Source: Blastopirellula sp.
Lineage (GTDB): Bacteria; Planctomycetota; Planctomycetia; Pirellulales; Pirellulaceae
NCBI GenBank assembly: GCA_002733575.1
Contig: NVWB01000164.1
Span: 1-43,384, forward strand
Direction: 5' to 3'
DNA length: 43,384 nucleotides
Shown: positions 17,479 to 25,266 of the stretch, in pieces
How positions within the stretch are numbered: position 1 is the stretch's first letter
Layout: every line of letters begins with the position of its first letter
Position numbers and translations under genes: made by a program
The notes under the pieces: model-generated
Seen by the model: only the letters and a program-made list of their open reading frames with translations
Told to the model about the DNA's origin: nothing
The model's database searches: none

Positions 17479-18651
17479 TCACAGCCCTTTGCGGATATCC
17501 GTAGAAGAAATATCGGCCCGGAATTCTGATTCTGGAACTTCTTCACACAGTTTTAATAGCGAGTTGGGTAATTCCATATTCGCCAACGAGGAAAACTGCC
17601 CCTTGATCAAACGCGGAAAGACCAGGAAACGACAATTCTGATCCGACATCTCTCGAATCGCCTCGTCTCTGGCAACTTCCGATCCATGGTAGAACTTAGG
17701 GTCAGCAATTCTGACAATGGTATCGGCCCCGACCACAAAATACGCTTCGGGGAAAATCTGTGATTTTTCGACAAAAGTCGGGGCTCGGGTCAGCCAGCAG
17801 GTCACATCATCATGAAATTGACCGAGCCGACTCTCAATTTCAATATAGTCGAGCGGTGACTTTTCTACGTTTTCAATCGAAATTTCATAGTCGACTTTGC
17901 GGCCTAAGATCTTTTCGGCCACCTCGGCCATTTGTCGATGACCTTCATGCAGCGGATTAAAGGCCCCTGGCATGAGCACACCACTAAAAGATTCCGCCGG
18001 ATTCGTCACGCCCTCGCTTGTCGATGAACAGGCCACAATTTCGCCTAATAGCAACTTTTTCCAGTCACCCTTGGCTTTGACAAATTGTTCTTGAAAGCTT
18101 TCGCCAGGCAGCAGATCAAGGTGAATTTGGCCTTTTAATCCGGCCGCATGCGCCAAACGATCTAAGATAATGCCGGAAACGAGGATTTCTTCCTCTTCAC
18201 GAGAACGCTCGCCTTTGATCAAAATCAGGGAAGAGGACGCGGTGTAATCAATCGATTGAATTGCCAAGTGTACCTTGTGATCACCCCGCTTCGAGCGGGT
18301 ACTTTTCAAACTGGCCGTACAGCCGACCCCTAAGACTTGTTCTTTCGGCCACTCGGTGTCAGGCTCGGATTCATGGATCTTTCGTAGTAAAAACCGGGCT
18401 CGAATCAAGGCGCTCATCGCCATGGCTCTGGCAGTTGGGTCACTACAATAGCTCTCAGGCGGTCTTTTGAGAAAGTCATCCAACGCCGCACTGGAGTAGG
18501 GAATCAAGGTCTCAAGGATCGTTTGCGAAGCACCTGCCACCTTTAGCAGGTTACTAATGGCCTCACTACCGCCGCCTGTCACGGCAAGCATGATTTTTAA
18601 CGGCGATTGGTGCAATTGCCGGATAATCTGGTTTTCTTCTAGGTACTGCAC
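17479..18651 (-). CDS. Fusion of a CinA/PncC-like domain and a NaMN/NMN adenylyltransferase-like domain
   Basis: The 390-residue protein starts at GTG 18651. The N-terminal half (about residues 1-190) resembles the CinA C-terminal (nicotinamide-mononucleotide amidase) domain: MLAVTGGGSEAISNLLKVAGAS followed by TLIPYS, and later VLGVGCTASLKS in the position of the CinA TGIAGP loop. The usual ESxTGG serine is not obvious, so amidase activity is uncertain. The C-terminal half (about 215-390) is a nucleotidyltransferase: the HxGH-type site GVLMPGAFNPLHEGHRQM, then YFVVGADTIVRIADP and the closing ISSTDIRKGL, equivalent to ISST-x-IR. If active, the two halves could convert NMN to NaMN and adenylate it to NaAD within one protein. 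Related fusions exist in other lineages; the substrate here is inferred. Confidence 0.78.
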   Translation of the reverse strand: MQYLEENQIIRQLHQSPLKIMLAVTGGGSEAISNLLKVAGASQTILETLIPYSSAALDDFLKRPPESYCSDPTARAMAMSALIRARFLLRKIHESEPDTEWPKEQVLGVGCTASLKSTRSKRGDHKVHLAIQSIDYTASSSLILIKGERSREEEEILVSGIILDRLAHAAGLKGQIHLDLLPGESFQEQFVKAKGDWKKLLLGEIVACSSTSEGVTNPAESFSGVLMPGAFNPLHEGHRQMAEVAEKILGRKVDYEISIENVEKSPLDYIEIESRLGQFHDDVTCWLTRAPTFVEKSQIFPEAYFVVGADTIVRIADPKFYHGSEVARDEAIREMSDQNCRFLVFPRLIKGQFSSLANMELPNSLLKLCEEVPESEFRADISSTDIRKGL

Positions 18652-18687
18652 AATAGGTTTCTATAAGGGTCAGGGCTAATCACAGTT

Positions 18688-19821
18688 GTGGCAAACCGTT
18701 ATGTTAGGGTTTATTGCCCAAATGGTCCAAGCCCTTTTTGTAAAGTCTTTTTGTTGAGTCAGCCGCAAACATCCAATCCACCCGAACCGCCTGCTGAGGT
18801 AGAGCCAGAAAGCCAGGCCACCACTGCGGCAACTACGAGCGCGGGAACTACGAAGCCATCGGCTTTGTGGAAAGGGGTGTGCTGGGGACTTTTATCGGCT
18901 GTTGCGTACTCGGCGGCAAATGTTTTCTTGAAAATGTCGGAACGTGATGGCTTGGCGCCTGTTTGGGTCTCGTTTGTCAAAGCGATTCCCACGGTCGCCA
19001 TCTATGCCCCATTGGTACTTTGGCAGTTGAAATCAGGAAAAATCACCTACCCGACTCGCAAAGCGTTCATCATTTTGGCAATCGCCTCGGTCGCCGGGCA
19101 CTTGTTCGGGAATGTGGCCTTTCAGTGGAGCCTCGGCGTAGTGGGCGTCGCCATGAGTGTTCCGCTCTGCCTGGGAATGCTCATCTTAGGTGGAGCCGTG
19201 TTGGGTCGCATGTTTTTGCATGAACGAATTAGCATGCAATCAGGTATCTCTATCTTGGTGTTAATTTTTGCCATCCTGGTTTTATGCTTCGGTGCTGGCG
19301 AAGCGAACGCGGCAGTTCAAACATCACAACTGCCGGGCTCCTCATGGATCGTTCTGTTTGGTGTTATCTGTGCTTGCTCGGCCGGTCTCTCGTATGCGGC
19401 ACTCGGTGCAGCCATTCGATACGGCGTGGCCGGAAATACTTCAGTGATGATGACCCTGGTCATTGTTTGCGGAACCGGCATGCTGGCCTTGGGCCCTTTG
19501 TGTTTACTGACCCCAGGCATTGCCGAGATGCAGAAAACCACGCTGCCACAATGGGGCATTATGTTGACGGCCGGCGTCTGGAATGCGGTGGCCTTTTATG
19601 CACTGACCCGAGCGTTGAAGATGACCAACGTCACGTTTGTGAATTCGCTGAACGCATCACAAACCGCCATGGCCGCGCTGGCCGGAATTCTGTTCTTCGC
19701 CGAACCAATGACGGTTGCCCTGGGAGCCGGATTGTTGCTCACCATCATCGGCCTATTGATCATGCGCCGCGACCACGGGGAAGATCATCAAGTAGAAGAA
19801 CATATCGGCGAGACAGGGTAA
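18688..19821 (+). CDS. EamA/DMT family transporter
   Basis: The product has two EamA repeats. The first (about residues 65-205) begins WKGVCWGLLSAVAYSAANVFLKM and the second (about 220-365) begins WIVLFGVICACSAGLSYAALGAAIRYG; together they give about ten membrane segments. The sequence AERITNSLNASQTAMAALAGILFFAEP-like region near residue 320 is typical of the family, which exports or imports small metabolites. The GTG at 18688 opens a 60-residue hydrophilic, Pro/Ala/Thr-rich extension; a TTG at 18751 (giving LSQPQTSNPP at the start) is an equally likely start. The gene is divergent from the CinA-fusion gene, with start codons only about 36 bases apart. Confidence 0.85.
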   Translation: MANRYVRVYCPNGPSPFCKVFLLSQPQTSNPPEPPAEVEPESQATTAATTSAGTTKPSALWKGVCWGLLSAVAYSAANVFLKMSERDGLAPVWVSFVKAIPTVAIYAPLVLWQLKSGKITYPTRKAFIILAIASVAGHLFGNVAFQWSLGVVGVAMSVPLCLGMLILGGAVLGRMFLHERISMQSGISILVLIFAILVLCFGAGEANAAVQTSQLPGSSWIVLFGVICACSAGLSYAALGAAIRYGVAGNTSVMMTLVIVCGTGMLALGPLCLLTPGIAEMQKTTLPQWGIMLTAGVWNAVAFYALTRALKMTNVTFVNSLNASQTAMAALAGILFFAEPMTVALGAGLLLTIIGLLIMRRDHGEDHQVEEHIGETG

Positions 19822-19894
19822 GTGGCTGGTAGGTCAGGCTATCGCCTGACGTTAAAACGGCTCTGGAATACCATTTCATCCACTGGAGAAATTT

Positions 19895-20287
19895 CTCCAA
19901 AAACCCCTCTGCTGCGGTCGATTTGTCCAATGGATAAATTTTCAATTCGTTTTTCATGGGATGGTCGGTGGTTGGTTCATTTTTTGAGTCGATGTAAGTG
20001 CCGCTCTCAAACGACATACGGCAAGTTAAATTTCTGGCAACTGTCAGATCACCAAAAATCATCCATTGGACAAAAATACATCCATGGACAAATTCACAAT
20101 CCGCACACTTCCAACCGGTGTAAATAGCCACCTTTCCCCCCATCAGAAATCAACTCAAAGGGTAGCCCAGGTTGCTCGCAACCTGGGTCGGCACAGCCGA
20201 TAAGAGGTCGCAAACAACGGCATGATTTATCACGAAATGTATCCATAACCCTCTGGTCCAATTTACAAAACAAACGTAAGGCCCGCC
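19895..20287 (+). repeat. Composite intergenic backbone, copy 1
   Basis: Three blocks match, in order and orientation, blocks in 41422-41772. Block a at 19895-19918 contains CCAAAAACCCCTCTGCTGCGG. Block b at 20104-20152 contains CCAACCGGT and CTTTCCCCCCAT. Block c at 20241-20287 contains CTCTGGTCCAATTTACAAAAC and GTAAGGCCC. Between b and c this copy carries a family 1 palindrome, where copy 2 carries a family 2 pair. Confidence 0.65.
20160..20211 (+). repeat. Palindromic repeat family 1, solitary copy
   Basis: Same unit as at 6119-6170: GGGTAGCCCAGgTTGctcgCAAcCTGGG, then CGGCacaGCCG and AAGAGGTCGCA. The T/G and A/C differences from the 6.1 kb copies are compensatory, preserving the stem. This supports selection on, or recent copying of, a folded structure. 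Confidence 0.75.
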
Positions 20288-20308
20288 GGGTGGTTTTATT
20301 GAAACCAT

Positions 20309-20342
20309 GGTGCCATGCCCTCGCGCTTTCGCGTGGGCATGC
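20309..20342 (+). repeat. Palindromic repeat family 4 (GGTGCCATGCC...GGCATGC)
   Basis: Hairpin ATGCCCtcgcgctttcgcGTGGGCAT preceded by GGTGCC. Related units are at 40048-40077 and, inverted, at 40155-40191. No partner arm was seen within 200 bases here. Confidence 0.65.
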
Positions 20343-20376
20343 TTTGGAAGTATTATTATGACAACTTCAATAGCTC

Positions 20377-20414
20377 GTAGGGTGGCTGACTTTTAGGTCA
20401 GCCGTCTGTCTGTT
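20377..20414 (+). repeat. Palindromic repeat family 2, left arm of an inverted pair
   Basis: GTAGGGTGGCTGACttttagGTCAGCCGTCTGTCTGTTG. The inverted partner is at 20550-20588, with about 135 bases between. Both arms share the GTAGGGTGGCTG end and the CTGTTTGT-like inner end. Confidence 0.75.
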
Positions 20415-20549
20415 GATGTTATTTCATTAAAGAGAAACAATCTAAATCACGGCGTCAATCAAATGCATTAGAACTCTGTGAACGGTTCCCTTTTAAGAAT
20501 GAATGCGAGATGAATTTTCAGGGATAATTTTTCAACGAAGCTACACCCA

Positions 20550-20588
20550 CAAACAGGCGGCTGGCCTAAAAAGTCAGCCACCCTACGA
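20550..20588 (-). repeat. Palindromic repeat family 2, right (inverted) arm
   Basis: Reads ACAAACAGGCGGCTGGCC...AGTCAGCCACCCTAC on the plus strand. It is the reverse complement of the family 2 unit, closing the REPIN-like pair that begins at 20377. Confidence 0.75.
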
Positions 20589-20593
20589 CGGTC

Positions 20594-20700
20594 AATCCAA
20601 ACAGCAATGCAAACCCCAATCACACTTCACACTGGCGAAGCCAGTGGCACCCGGAAAGATCGATTGGTTGTGTTAATTTTTGTCTGTGTCACTTGTCCGT
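20594..20700 (+). repeat. Family 3 palindrome with conserved 3' flank, copy 1
   Basis: The palindrome CACTGGCgaaGCCAGTGGCACCCG (20630-20653) is preceded by CACACTTCA and followed by TTGGTTGTGTTaatttttGTCTGTGT. The same order is seen at 42817-42906, where it runs directly into the promoter-like module; here the sequence diverges after GTCTGTGT. Confidence 0.75.
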
Positions 20701-20769
20701 AGATGATTTATAATCTTAATTTGAGATTGAGGTTTGCTCAAAACCTCTAACGAAAAATGCTGGATTAGT

Positions 20770-22713
20770 TCACCTGGTATGTGTATCCACGTCTAATCGG
20801 CACGCCTTGAGAAAATCGGCGTTTGCTTTGTGAGTTTGTTGTATTCGATTGAATGTTACGCCACGACGACCGTACGCTTCGGCCCATTGGGGATTCAAGA
20901 TAATCGCACGATCAAACAGGGCAATTGCTTCCTCGAAGCTGCCGAGACGATAGTACTCAACACCGCATGCAGTCAACAACTCGGCTGTTGGTTGCTCCTG
21001 CTTCAACTTCTTCTGAACGCTCGCAATCGCTTGCTCGGGTGTCGTTTTTGACCAGCGACTGTAGAGGCCGTCGATTTTCCATTTCTCAAGTTGATTCCGT
21101 GAGATCTCCTGCTTAAGCCCCATGACAAGTTGGCGTGCGGCGATGTCATTATCAGGTACGCGTTTCTGAATCTCTTCTGCCACCTTGTAGGCTTCGCGAA
21201 AGTTCTTTGTTTTAACATACAGGCGAGCCACGAGATTATAGTTTTGTACGTTGTCGGGCGCTGCCTCTACGAGCTCCAACCGAAATTGAATCGCTTTGTT
21301 GTAATCTTCGATGGCCTTGTCGTGTTCGCCTTTGTGTTCCCAAGCTAAGCCACGATTCACGTATCTATCCCCATTGTTCGGATCGAGCCGAATCGCTTCG
21401 TTGTAATCTTCAATGGCCTTGTCGTATTCGCCTTTTTGAGCCCATATGTTGCCACGATTGGCGAATGCCTTACTATCTTTTGGATCGAGCTGAATCGATT
21501 CATTGAAGTCTTGGATGGCTTTGTCAAATTCGCCTTTTTCGCCCCAAGCATGACCACGATTTGAGAAAGCCTCCCCGTTGTTCGGATTTAGCCGGATCAC
21601 TACGTTGCAATCTTCAATGGCCTTATCGAAGTCACCTTTTTGGCCCCAAGCGATGCCACGATTGGCAAATGCCCCCGCATCTTTTGGATCGAGCCGAATC
21701 GCTTCGTTGCAATCTTTGATGGCCTTGTCGGACTCACCCTTTTCGAGCCAAGCGGCACCACGATTCACGTATCTATCCCCATTGTTCGGATCGAGCTGAA
21801 TCGCTTCGTTGCAATCTTTGATGGCCTTGTCGGACTCACCTTTTTTGAGCCAAGCGGCACCACGATTGGCGAATGCATCCGCATTGCTCGGATTGAGCCG
21901 AATCGCTTCGTTGCAATCTTTGATGGCCTTGTCGGACTCACCTTTTTCGAGCCAAGCGGCGCCACGATTAGCGAATGCTCTCCTATTGTTCGGATCGTGC
22001 AGAATCGCTTCGGTGAAATCATCAATGGCTTTGTCGTATTTGCCTTTTTGGAACCAAACTATGCCACGCATGGCGAATGACTCCCCATTGTTCAGATCGA
22101 GCCGAATCGCTTCGCTGAAGTCTTCGATGGCTTTGTCGAATTCGCCTTTATCGTACCAAGCAACGCCGCGATTGGAGAATGCCTTCCTATTGTTTGGATT
22201 TAGCCGAATCGCTTCATTGCAATCTTCAATGGCCTTGTCGGGTTCGCCATTTTTGCCCCAAGCGGCGCCACGATTGGCGAATGCCCCCGCATTGTTCGGA
22301 TCGAGCCGAATTGCTTCGTTGCAATCTTTGATGGCCTTGTCGAACTGACCCTTTTCGAGCCAAGTGGCGCCCCGATGGGCGAATGCGCTCCCATAGCTCG
22401 GATCGATTAGAATCGCTTCGTTGTAATCTTTGATGGCTTTGTCGTATTCACCTTTTTCGTCCCAAGCGGCGCCACGATTAGTGAATGTCGCCACATTGTT
22501 CGGAGCGTGCAGAATCGCTTCATTGTAATCTTCGATGGCCTTGTCGTAATCGCCTTGCTCAAACCAGGCATTGCCTTGATTGAAATACTCCTTTGCAGCC
22601 TTTAGATTAGGTGTTGAAGAAGTGTTCGACTGGGTCTGCTCATCAACATTGCAACCAGCTTGAAAGCAAACTGCTAGAAACATCATTGCAAGACATTGAA
22701 TCACTCTCGTCAT
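20770..22713 (-). CDS. TPR-repeat lipoprotein
   Basis: The 647-residue product begins with a lipoprotein signal (MTRVIQCLAMMFLAVCFQAGC; lipobox Cys at residue 21), so it should be anchored in a membrane and face the periplasm or surface. Thirteen near-identical 34-residue TPR units follow (about residues 39-480), each of the form AFANRGAAWLEKGESDKAI followed by KDCNEAIRLDPNN. Two or three divergent TPRs lie in the C-terminal part. The repeats are also similar at DNA level (102-base period), so unit number can change by recombination, and the repetitive DNA produces long meaningless frames on the opposite strand. TPR arrays bind protein partners; none can be named here. It is flanked by repeat-rich DNA at its 3' side and stands alone as a transcription unit. 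Confidence 0.92.
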   Translation of the reverse strand: MTRVIQCLAMMFLAVCFQAGCNVDEQTQSNTSSTPNLKAAKEYFNQGNAWFEQGDYDKAIEDYNEAILHAPNNVATFTNRGAAWDEKGEYDKAIKDYNEAILIDPSYGSAFAHRGATWLEKGQFDKAIKDCNEAIRLDPNNAGAFANRGAAWGKNGEPDKAIEDCNEAIRLNPNNRKAFSNRGVAWYDKGEFDKAIEDFSEAIRLDLNNGESFAMRGIVWFQKGKYDKAIDDFTEAILHDPNNRRAFANRGAAWLEKGESDKAIKDCNEAIRLNPSNADAFANRGAAWLKKGESDKAIKDCNEAIQLDPNNGDRYVNRGAAWLEKGESDKAIKDCNEAIRLDPKDAGAFANRGIAWGQKGDFDKAIEDCNVVIRLNPNNGEAFSNRGHAWGEKGEFDKAIQDFNESIQLDPKDSKAFANRGNIWAQKGEYDKAIEDYNEAIRLDPNNGDRYVNRGLAWEHKGEHDKAIEDYNKAIQFRLELVEAAPDNVQNYNLVARLYVKTKNFREAYKVAEEIQKRVPDNDIAARQLVMGLKQEISRNQLEKWKIDGLYSRWSKTTPEQAIASVQKKLKQEQPTAELLTACGVEYYRLGSFEEAIALFDRAIILNPQWAEAYGRRGVTFNRIQQTHKANADFLKACRLDVDTHTR

Positions 22714-23044
22714 GGTGTACCTTTCGCAATTATATGGAGTTTTAACGCAGTTGGAGCCTAGCTTATCCCCAAAATGGCCATCGCTGTCAATTTCATAAGA
22801 TGCACATCGAAGGTCACGATGCTAACCGTAAGCGAGCGGAGGAGTTAGAATTCGCTGAGGTGATCCAGGTTTCGCGGATACGGCAACACCTTGAATCGAT
22901 TGGTAAAGCAGAAGTAAAGTAAAATGCATACTCTCAAACAAAGGCTTCTCTAAAAACATTAAATTCATCACGAGGATCGGTAGTCTCGAAAAACCCCAGA
23001 CTGGCCGTCATCCATCCGACCTCTTAGTTGGAATCAGTTTCCAC
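22714..23044. other. Intergenic region of about 330 bases with a short possible gene remnant
   Basis: The region must hold the promoter of the TPR gene. On the plus strand a frame is open from 22746 to a TAA at about 22920-22922, with an ATG at 22800; its last 40 codons read MHIEGHDANRKRAEELEFAE... and end ...LESIGKAEVK. The composition is protein-like and strongly charged, but it is short, lacks a Shine-Dalgarno site and has no recognised family, so it could be a decayed gene end or chance. Nothing else was recognised. Confidence 0.35.
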
Positions 23045-24568
23045 TTACTCTTCGGGGACACTATGTTCGAAATCCAATTGTGCAGGTTGAGAGCAGAAGG
23101 GTGAGGCTGGGAATCCGTCTCGATTGTAGAGCTGGCAGTTTTGCGGATCTATTTCGTAGGCATATCTAACTGCCACCGGTTCTGAGACCTGGCCACTGCT
23201 TACAATCACCGTTTGATTATCTATTTCGGCCTTGGCTGCATGCCAATTTCCTGAGGGGTCTAACAGTTCGAAATGTGCGAGGCTATCGGTTGCCAGTTCC
23301 TTGGGAGGCAGCAACCCTTCTTTTTTAGCAGCCATCAAACCACTTTCCGTATGGTTAAAATGAACAATCAGCTTGTCTGCGAACCGTTGGGCTTGTTTGA
23401 ATAAAGGTCCGCTATAAGGCACGTTTTTCTTATACTCATTGGCCAAGGCACAACTGGCCAGTCGCCGACTGACATCGACTTTATTGGGCGGATGAATGTT
23501 CTGATCCAACAGGTCGATGGTGACCACCATTGCGGTATTGGGGATGCTGGCACTCAATCGTTGTTGCTCTCTTAAATAGGGCCAGTTTTTCCCGGCTCCG
23601 CTGCCTGGCAATTGCACAAAATAACAAGGAAGCTGCGGTTGTTTTAATTCCGTTCTCCAGCCATCGACCAATGCACGCATTTTATATTGATAATCTCTGG
23701 GGTCTTCGCCTGTGCCGCTGTTGGATTCGCCCTGATACCAAATCATGCCTCGCACTTGAAAGTCTGCGATCGGCGCAATGCGAGAATTAAACAACTGCCC
23801 AGGCAACCAAGTTTCGGTGCGAGCACGAACGCCACCCTTAAGTTTCCACAGGCCGGCCAGATCGTTTTGGTCTGACAATTTCAACTCTTGCATTAATGTG
23901 GGATGTGAATGAAAAGCTTTGCGTGGGATATAGGGTTCAATCGGAGTACCACCGCGAGATGAATCGATGATCCCAATGGGAACATCTAACTGTTCACTTA
24001 GTTCTTTTGCATAATAAAACGAAACGGCCGAAAATTGGCTGACCGTTTTAGGTGAGCAAACGACCCAGCCTCTGTTAGTGGGCAATTGATCAAGGGCCAC
24101 TTTGGAAGCTGGTTGAGTGACCCGGCGGAAGCGAATGTTGGGCAAATTGGCTTCCCGTATATGTTGAGCCGCCTCGGGCAATCTCTGGGCAACTGCCGCA
24201 ACTGTCATTGCCATGTTCGACTGACCGCTGGCATGCCAAACATCCCCGATCACCACATTGTTGAGAGTAAGGCCGGAATTCGACGTAGATACCTTGAGTA
24301 ACTGGCCTGCTTTATTAGCCGGTAGAGGTTTTAAGAGGATTTTCCAATGACCAGATTGATCGGACTTTGTGGAAGCGGTTTGTGTCGAAAAACCAATGGT
24401 GACTTGCTGATCAGGCAACGCGTTTCCCCAGACATGGATCGGAGCATCGCGTTGAATCACCATGTTGTTGCTGAAAATCCCTGCGATTTGCAGAGAGTCT
24501 TCAGCAAACCCCTGAGAGCAAAAAACACCTTGCACAACAGTGATCAACAATAGAATAAAAGTCTTCAT
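23045..24568 (-). CDS. Sialate O-acetylesterase (SASA family), secreted
   Basis: The 507-residue protein has a signal peptide (residues 1-22, ending GFAED). The mature start DSLQIAGIFSNNMVIQRDAPIHVWG is typical of bacterial sialate O-acetylesterases. The catalytic serine motif is WHASGQSNMAMTV (about residues 111-123), with VPIGIIDSSRGGTPIEPYIP and MIWYQGESNSGTG supplying the other conserved blocks of the SGNH-like fold. The family removes O-acetyl groups from sialic acids or other acylated glycans; in planctomycetes algal or mucin-type polysaccharides are plausible substrates. It is a single gene, separated from neighbours by more than 130 bases on each side. Confidence 0.92.
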   Translation of the reverse strand: MKTFILLLITVVQGVFCSQGFAEDSLQIAGIFSNNMVIQRDAPIHVWGNALPDQQVTIGFSTQTASTKSDQSGHWKILLKPLPANKAGQLLKVSTSNSGLTLNNVVIGDVWHASGQSNMAMTVAAVAQRLPEAAQHIREANLPNIRFRRVTQPASKVALDQLPTNRGWVVCSPKTVSQFSAVSFYYAKELSEQLDVPIGIIDSSRGGTPIEPYIPRKAFHSHPTLMQELKLSDQNDLAGLWKLKGGVRARTETWLPGQLFNSRIAPIADFQVRGMIWYQGESNSGTGEDPRDYQYKMRALVDGWRTELKQPQLPCYFVQLPGSGAGKNWPYLREQQRLSASIPNTAMVVTIDLLDQNIHPPNKVDVSRRLASCALANEYKKNVPYSGPLFKQAQRFADKLIVHFNHTESGLMAAKKEGLLPPKELATDSLAHFELLDPSGNWHAAKAEIDNQTVIVSSGQVSEPVAVRYAYEIDPQNCQLYNRDGFPASPFCSQPAQLDFEHSVPEE

Positions 24569-24703
24569 GAAAAGTGATTTCCACTCGGGGTTAAACTTCG
24601 CAATAATTAGATCTCTGATTATGACTTATCTCCCAAAGCCAAACCAGTCATCCCACTAAAACTGCCGCCCGACAGGATCAGGTTGAATGGCTTACTATCT
24701 GCA

Positions 24704-25081
24704 CTACCCAGAGGGGTCGAACTCTTGTTGCTCTTCGTTCCAATGAATGTCGTGATCGTCAACAAGGACTGACCATTCAGCGGTTGAAAGGATGCGGCGG
24801 ATTGCCGTCAATGCTTGGCACCAATGTTGCAAGCCCTCCCAGCAATCGTCCTGAGATGTATCGGGGAGCTTCGTTGCACCCTCAAAAACGACAGTCGGTT
24901 CCGATGGATTATGTGGATCGTAGATGCAGAACGACTCCCAATTGGGACCAGTGCCGGTACGCTCTCGTTCAGCAATACGATGTTCCACGGCGAACTGCAC
25001 CTCGACCTCACGAATGGATGATCGCTCCTCGGTGGAGAGGGGCTGAGGACGGTGGGCTGTGTAGTAAATCGACATGCTCAT
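24704..25081 (-). CDS. Orphan protein of 125 residues, preceded by the shared promoter-like module
   Basis: Starts at ATG 25081, or ATG 25075 two codons later. The protein is hydrophilic, Trp-rich toward the C-terminus (DDCWEGLQHWCQAL, AEWSVLVDDHDIHWNEEQQEFDPSG), and begins MSMSIYYTAHRPQPLSTEER. It has no signal peptide or membrane segment, so it is cytoplasmic. I do not recognise a family; small acidic Trp-containing proteins of this kind include immunity proteins, but that is only an impression. Its upstream region (25091-25222) carries the same module found upstream of the genes at 39736, 40886 and 43005. Confidence 0.7.
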   Translation of the reverse strand: MSMSIYYTAHRPQPLSTEERSSIREVEVQFAVEHRIAERERTGTGPNWESFCIYDPHNPSEPTVVFEGATKLPDTSQDDCWEGLQHWCQALTAIRRILSTAEWSVLVDDHDIHWNEEQQEFDPSG

Positions 25082-25090
25082 GGTGCAGAC

Positions 25091-25222
25091 AACAGGTGTT
25101 AAACCGCAAAAATGTGGTAATGATATGCCGCACTATTACGGTCTAGTACGGATCGGTGAGTTTAAATGTATCACACTGACTAGGCGTTATCAACAAAAAC
25201 CAGAAAATGCTTCCTTGCTACA
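25091..25222 (-). promoter_or_regulatory. Shared promoter-like leader module, copy P1
   Basis: Reading the minus strand, GTAGCAAGGAAGCATTTT (25221-25204) is identical to 18 bases of copy P4. TTGTTG (25196-25191) then lies exactly 17 bases before TGATAC (25173-25168). Downstream follow ACATTTAAA, GATCCGTACTAGACCGTAA, a hairpin-forming CCGTAC...TGCGG and the box TTTTTGCGG (CCGCAAA at 25104-25110). The module ends about 10 bases before the start codon of the 125-residue gene. Four copies of the -35/-10 pair with invariant spacing make a promoter role likely. Confidence 0.65.
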
Positions 25223-25266
25223 GCGCACTCTGTTCCATATTAGGTTGCACTACTTACACATCTACA

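Larger units (their letters stand above)
19822..20769. other. Repeat-rich intergenic region of about 950 bases, no convincing gene
   Basis: This gap holds one copy of a composite intergenic backbone (19895-20287), a family 1 palindrome (20160-20211), a family 4 palindrome (20309-20342), an inverted pair of family 2 palindromes (20377-20414 and 20550-20588) and a family 3 palindrome with its following sequence (20594-20700). A 127-codon frame on the minus strand over 19760-20143 runs through the repeats and the 3' end of the transporter gene and is not taken as a gene. A short hairpin GAGGTTTgctcAAAACCTC near 20729-20747 could help end transcription of the TPR gene. Confidence 0.75.

Noticed and set aside
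19760..20143. 127-codon frame on the minus strand after the transporter gene
   Set aside because: It crosses the 3' end of the transporter gene and a dispersed intergenic repeat; no domain and no coding-like composition.
21578..22348. Long overlapping frames on the plus strand within the TPR gene
   Set aside because: They arise because the 102-base TPR repeats keep any stop-free antisense frame open through the array; the translations are repetitive shadows of the TPR units.
20770..22713. CRISPR-like periodic repeats
   Set aside because: The period is 102 bases, the repeats are coding (TPR) and there are no distinct spacers or cas genes.
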